This document shows positions 31,389-34,099 of a DNA stretch of 34,099 bases, piece by piece. The DNA lies in assembly GCA_012837925.1 (NCBI GenBank), contig DUQE01000008.1:1-34099 (forward strand), given 5' to 3'. The notes beneath the pieces are model-generated. The model did not search any database. It worked only from the letters and a program-made list of their open reading frames with translations, and was not told where the DNA came from. A program made the position numbers and the translations under genes. This stretch comes from Bacillota bacterium (GTDB lineage: Bacteria > Bacillota > Limnochordia > Darwinibacteriales > Darwinibacteriaceae). Each line of letters starts with the position of its first letter. Positions within the stretch are counted from its first letter, which is position 1.

Positions 31389-32384
31389 TTAGTTTGTATT
31401 ATCACCCAGGGCCTTCGCTATCGCCTGTTGCGGCGAAATCATCGCTAAACCTCCCCTGTTGTATATGGTACTGTCTGCAATAATCTCCACAACTTGTTTG
31501 TTTGAAAGCGCAGGGTTGACTTGGAGAATAAGAGCTGCTACACCAGCCACATACGGTGTAGCCCAACTGTCGCCCCCCGTGGAAAACCTCTCGTACTTCT
31601 TGGGTCCTTGTGGTGACGCTAAGAGACGTGGTTCAATGGGTACCCACACAGGCTTATAGATCATTTGGCCCGTTCCTAGCTCGTGCCTAAGGCGGACAAT
31701 TTCCTCCGCTGGTTGCCCTCTGTGCAAGACAACATCCGGCGGCACGATATAGTCGTCGACTTTATCCCGAGCACCCCCTCTTTTGAGGGCAGCTCCAAAC
31801 ACGGCAATGACCGGGTCGGTAAAGTAGGGGAACGAGGAAGTGAAAACGGCTATCCCAGAATCCCAGGCTTCTCTGATAGCAGCTTCAAACTCATCCGCTC
31901 CTTCTTCCTTTGAAAAGCCGGTTGATATGGAAAGAACCCGGATTCGCCTTTCTTCAGGAAGGGATTCATTGAGCTCGATGACTTCTCGTATGGCCTGGCT
32001 ATAGAGTACCCCGCTCGGTCTGTCTCCGCGAACGGGAACGGCCCAGTAGTACAAATCCGCACCGGGGGCTACACCGCAGCTTTTTCCCACAAGGATACTT
32101 GAAACCGCAGGACCGTGCATAGAAAAGGGCTCGGTATCCAACCCTTGAAGTTCCTTATAGTAAACAAGGTTAGCAGCATATTCCTTGTGGTTGATCAGGA
32201 GTTTCTGATCAATAATGGCAACACTAATCCATCGGCCATCGATGTTGGAAGCATGTAGGCTGTCGATTCCAAGACCAGGATATTTGTCGTCCTCACCTTT
32301 GTAGAGCAACCAGGTAAGTCCAAGGAGAAGGGTTAAAACGATAACAACAGCCAAGACCAAGTACTTGCTCACGTGTTTTTTCAT
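31389..32384 (-). CDS. Membrane-anchored subtilisin-like serine protease (S8 family, divergent)
   Basis: The 331-residue protein has one N-terminal membrane helix (about 8-27) and an S8-like domain outside the membrane. The catalytic triad is visible as Asp59 (SVAIIDQ), His90 (SMHGPAVSSIL) and Ser273 (GGDSWATPYVAGVAALIL). At the place where subtilases carry the oxyanion-hole asparagine (AAGN-type motif) it reads FTSSFPY, so that residue is missing and activity is uncertain. There is no propeptide of usual size. The ATG at 32384 is chosen for its GAGGTG at 9 bases. It lies 20 bases after the CPBP gene, in the same orientation. Confidence 0.8.
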   Translation of the reverse strand: MKKHVSKYLVLAVVIVLTLLLGLTWLLYKGEDDKYPGLGIDSLHASNIDGRWISVAIIDQKLLINHKEYAANLVYYKELQGLDTEPFSMHGPAVSSILVGKSCGVAPGADLYYWAVPVRGDRPSGVLYSQAIREVIELNESLPEERRIRVLSISTGFSKEEGADEFEAAIREAWDSGIAVFTSSFPYFTDPVIAVFGAALKRGGARDKVDDYIVPPDVVLHRGQPAEEIVRLRHELGTGQMIYKPVWVPIEPRLLASPQGPKKYERFSTGGDSWATPYVAGVAALILQVNPALSNKQVVEIIADSTIYNRGGLAMISPQQAIAKALGDNTN

Positions 32385-32404
32385 AGTAAACATCACCTCG
32401 CATC

Positions 32405-33307
32405 CTACCATCCTAATACATTACTCAAGGCGTGTATGATCATCCAAGGCCAAACCAGGCCGGTTCGGTGTACTCCATAGCCCATAAGGATTCCAAACAA
32501 CGCCACGCTTGCCACACTGCTCAAGGCCAATGGAACTGAGGGATAGACTCGGAATACAAAATCAGGAATGTGTAAAAGTGCGAAGATTAGTGCACTGATG
32601 ATGATGCCCCAAATGGAGTTCCTAAAGCGGGCTATAAGAAGCGGCTGCATAACCCCTCGAAAGAAGAACTCTTCCTGAACACCCGCGTAAAGAAAGGCGT
32701 ACACCAAGAACCATAAACGCTCCAGGTTAAGCCCTGTTGCCACAAATGCAGTTGCATAAAGTAGCAGGAAGGGTATGGCCGGTCGGATGTTTTTGCTGCT
32801 CCGAAGAAGGCTGTCACGTTGTATCCCCAAAGCGTGGAGCAACACCCAGGGGAGGATGATATACAAGGGTAAACCCCAAAGAATGTTGGAGACTCGATAA
32901 CCACCGGGTACTGTCGTTAAGAATGTGTACAGCTTCGCATATCCAGGCACTATGTTGAGTAGAGGAGTGCCTAAGAGATAGGAACCACGTTGAAGATTAT
33001 CAATGATTCGAAGTAGGGTTAATACGTAACAGGCCCCTACGGAGATAAGAGCCCCACGCAGCTTGGCTGGTTCAATCTTGGCAACTTCCGCCTCCCCACT
33101 GGGTTTAGAGAGGATCGTTATCACGCCGAGGGCAAAGACATACATGATGAGCCCCATCACTCCCGAACGTAAACCGGTGACAAACGAACCGCCGTAGGAG
33201 ACGTTACCCCAGACTTTGGCACCCATAAACAAGAGTGCAATCAGTAAGGGTGCAGGATGAAACAGTCTTTCCCGATAAAACTCTTTGAGGTTTGCTGTAA
33301 TGCTCAC
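32405..33307 (-). CDS. CPBP family intramembrane metalloprotease
   Basis: The 300-residue multi-helix membrane protein has the CPBP (Abi/CAAX protease) motifs in the C-terminal half: Glu212-Glu213 with Arg217 (EEFFFRG), FALLHIPD with His246, and a final HALSN. Members act in prenyl-protein processing, bacteriocin immunity or peptide maturation. The GTG at 33307 is preferred because GAAGG lies 6 bases upstream; an ATG at 33334 lacks a site. It heads a cluster with the subtilase-like and ASCH-like genes. Confidence 0.85.
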   Translation of the reverse strand: MSITANLKEFYRERLFHPAPLLIALLFMGAKVWGNVSYGGSFVTGLRSGVMGLIMYVFALGVITILSKPSGEAEVAKIEPAKLRGALISVGACYVLTLLRIIDNLQRGSYLLGTPLLNIVPGYAKLYTFLTTVPGGYRVSNILWGLPLYIILPWVLLHALGIQRDSLLRSSKNIRPAIPFLLLYATAFVATGLNLERLWFLVYAFLYAGVQEEFFFRGVMQPLLIARFRNSIWGIIISALIFALLHIPDFVFRVYPSVPLALSSVASVALFGILMGYGVHRTGLVWPWMIIHALSNVLGW

Positions 33308-33443
33308 AAAAATCCTTCTTTCCCGTGATTTCATTGGACTCTAACGAGTAGTCAGGAAACCAAATTGAGTACTACTTTATTTCTCCGCGAGCTTTTTGTT
33401 TCCTTTTAATGGAATAGTATCTTTTGGTAAACTTGTCGCGCAT

Positions 33444-33491
33444 GAGCTGGGGTTTGTCCTGCTCTTTGGCAGGGAAATTGTTCCCCAGCTC
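33444..33491. repeat. Nested hairpin just upstream of the ahpC promoter
   Basis: GAGCTGGGG (33444-33452) and CCCCAGCTC (33483-33491) form a perfect outer stem enclosing a second stem CCTGC/GCAGG (33458-33462 and 33469-33473). It ends at the base before the -35 box. There is no T-run, so it is not a standard terminator; it could be a regulatory or insulating structure. Confidence 0.6.
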
Positions 33492-33520
33492 TTGACATGT
33501 ACCGCATTCTGACCTATACT
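33492..33520 (+). promoter_or_regulatory. Promoter of ahpC
   Basis: TTGACA (33492-33497), exactly 17 bases, and TATACT (33515-33520) give a near-consensus housekeeping promoter. Transcription should start within the adjoining operator, near 33527. Confidence 0.85.
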
Positions 33521-33539
33521 AATGATAACCACTATCATT
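33521..33539. promoter_or_regulatory. Fur/PerR-like operator overlapping the ahpC start site
   Basis: AATGATA-ACCAC-TATCATT is a perfect 7-5-7 inverted repeat that begins at the base after the -10 box. AT-rich repeats of the ATGATA/TATCAT kind are the targets of Fur-family regulators, and ahpC is a classic PerR target, so peroxide-responsive repression is likely (inference). Confidence 0.7.
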
Positions 33540-33557
33540 TAAGGAGTTGGTACTTAG

Positions 33558-34099
33558 GTGCTTATCGGTAAAGAAGTAATGGACTTCACAGTGGATGCAT
33601 TTGTTGATGGAGAGTTTAAGAAGGTCAGCAAAGCGGACTTACTGGGAAAATGGTCGGTCTTTGTGTTCTACCCTGCTGACTTTACCTTTGTATGTCCCAC
33701 AGAACTCGAGGACCTAGCCGATCTCTACGATACGTTTAAGAGTAACGGTGTAGAAGTTTACTCGGTATCAACAGATACACACTTTACACATAAGGCTTGG
33801 CATGATTCATCGGATACCATCAAGAAGATTAAGTATCCCATGCTCGCCGACCCAACGGGACGACTTTGCAGAGACTTTCAGGTGTACATAGAAGACGAGG
33901 GTCTGGCCCTCAGGGGAAGCTTCGTTGTAAACCCCGCAGGTAAGATCGTATCGTATGAGGTGAACGAAAACAGCATTGGTCGAGACGCTTCGGAGCTTCT
34001 GCGTAAAGTGCAGGCAGCCCAGTTTGTGGCCAAGCATGGTGACCAGGTTTGCCCCGCTAAGTGGCGTCCAGGTGCCAACACCCTAAAGCCTGGTATTGA
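33558..34099 (+). CDS. ahpC: Alkyl hydroperoxide reductase AhpC (2-Cys peroxiredoxin), 3' end cut
   Basis: The frame runs off the right edge after 180 codons; AhpC is usually 187 residues, so only a few are missing. The peroxidatic Cys46 is in FVCPTEL and the resolving Cys165 in VCPAKW. DPTGRLCRDF and SIGRDASELLRK are typical AhpC phrases, matching the E. coli protein closely along its length. The enzyme reduces hydrogen peroxide and organic peroxides in the cytoplasm, usually with AhpF or thioredoxin-type reductants; the partner is not in the window. The GTG start aligns with the E. coli N-terminus; AAGGAG lies 11 bases upstream, slightly far. Confidence 0.95.
   Translation, partial: MLIGKEVMDFTVDAFVDGEFKKVSKADLLGKWSVFVFYPADFTFVCPTELEDLADLYDTFKSNGVEVYSVSTDTHFTHKAWHDSSDTIKKIKYPMLADPTGRLCRDFQVYIEDEGLALRGSFVVNPAGKIVSYEVNENSIGRDASELLRKVQAAQFVAKHGDQVCPAKWRPGANTLKPGI

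Overview
The window looks like a chromosomal segment of a bacterium related to the Bacillota, of moderate GC. Most genes carry strong purine-rich ribosome binding sites with frequent GTG or TTG starts. Promoters close to the -35 TTGACA / -10 TATAAT consensus are visible, as are classic hairpin-plus-T-run terminators and a LacI / CUT1 sugar-transporter style of carbohydrate regulation. Both sugar-binding proteins have a plain Sec signal peptide without a lipobox cysteine, and a 2126-residue secreted protein has no visible wall anchor. I infer, weakly, a diderm Firmicute-like lineage with a periplasm. No rRNA, tRNA or CRISPR array was seen.

Layout. 1-160: the end of a membrane protein. 234-878: an HD-domain protein (minus). 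1132-5962 (minus): an operon nqrBCDEF for a Na+-NQR-type redox pump, followed by a 152-residue unknown protein and a ferritin-like protein and closed by a terminator. nqrA is not present. 6320-8253: a cold-shock protein (minus), whose 5' UTR folds over its ribosome binding site, divergent from a DEAD-box RNA helicase (plus). 8311-9273: a near-perfect promoter driving a structured, non-coding leader or small RNA with two terminators, then a 40-codon leader ORF and a DUF1062 zinc-ribbon gene. 9451-15831: a giant secreted protein with two intact VWA domains, then a nitroreductase. 16596-17147: a REP-associated tyrosine transposase (RAYT). 17385-22938 (minus): a LacI regulator, sugar ABC transporter and GH4 alpha-galactosidase. 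23411-29931 (plus): a second LacI regulator, GH2 beta-galactosidase and sugar ABC transporter. 30130-33307 (minus): an orphan HicB-like protein, a rhomboid-like fragment, an ASCH-like protein, a membrane-anchored subtilase-like protein and a CPBP intramembrane protease. 33558-34099: ahpC, cut by the window edge, behind a promoter with a Fur/PerR-like operator.

How the parts fit together. The two divergent galactoside loci (alpha and beta) share an intergenic region and each supplies a binding protein and two permeases but no ATPase, so both probably use a shared MsmK-type ATPase encoded elsewhere. The NQR operon, the ferritin-like protein, the nitroreductase and AhpC suggest an organism that handles electron flow and occasional oxidative stress.

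The strongest non-coding signal is a family of palindromes (core GGGG-TCTGT-CCCC with GTTAAC flanks, singly or as head-to-head pairs, plus a CCAGA-loop variant). It occurs at nine intergenic places and matches the expected REP/BIME partners of the RAYT gene in the same window. Other regulatory structures worth attention are the DUF1062 leader, the csp 5' UTR, CG-centred LacI-type operators (three of them written into the 3' end of the lacI gene as a 15-bp tandem repeat), and stem-loops after or near both binding-protein genes.
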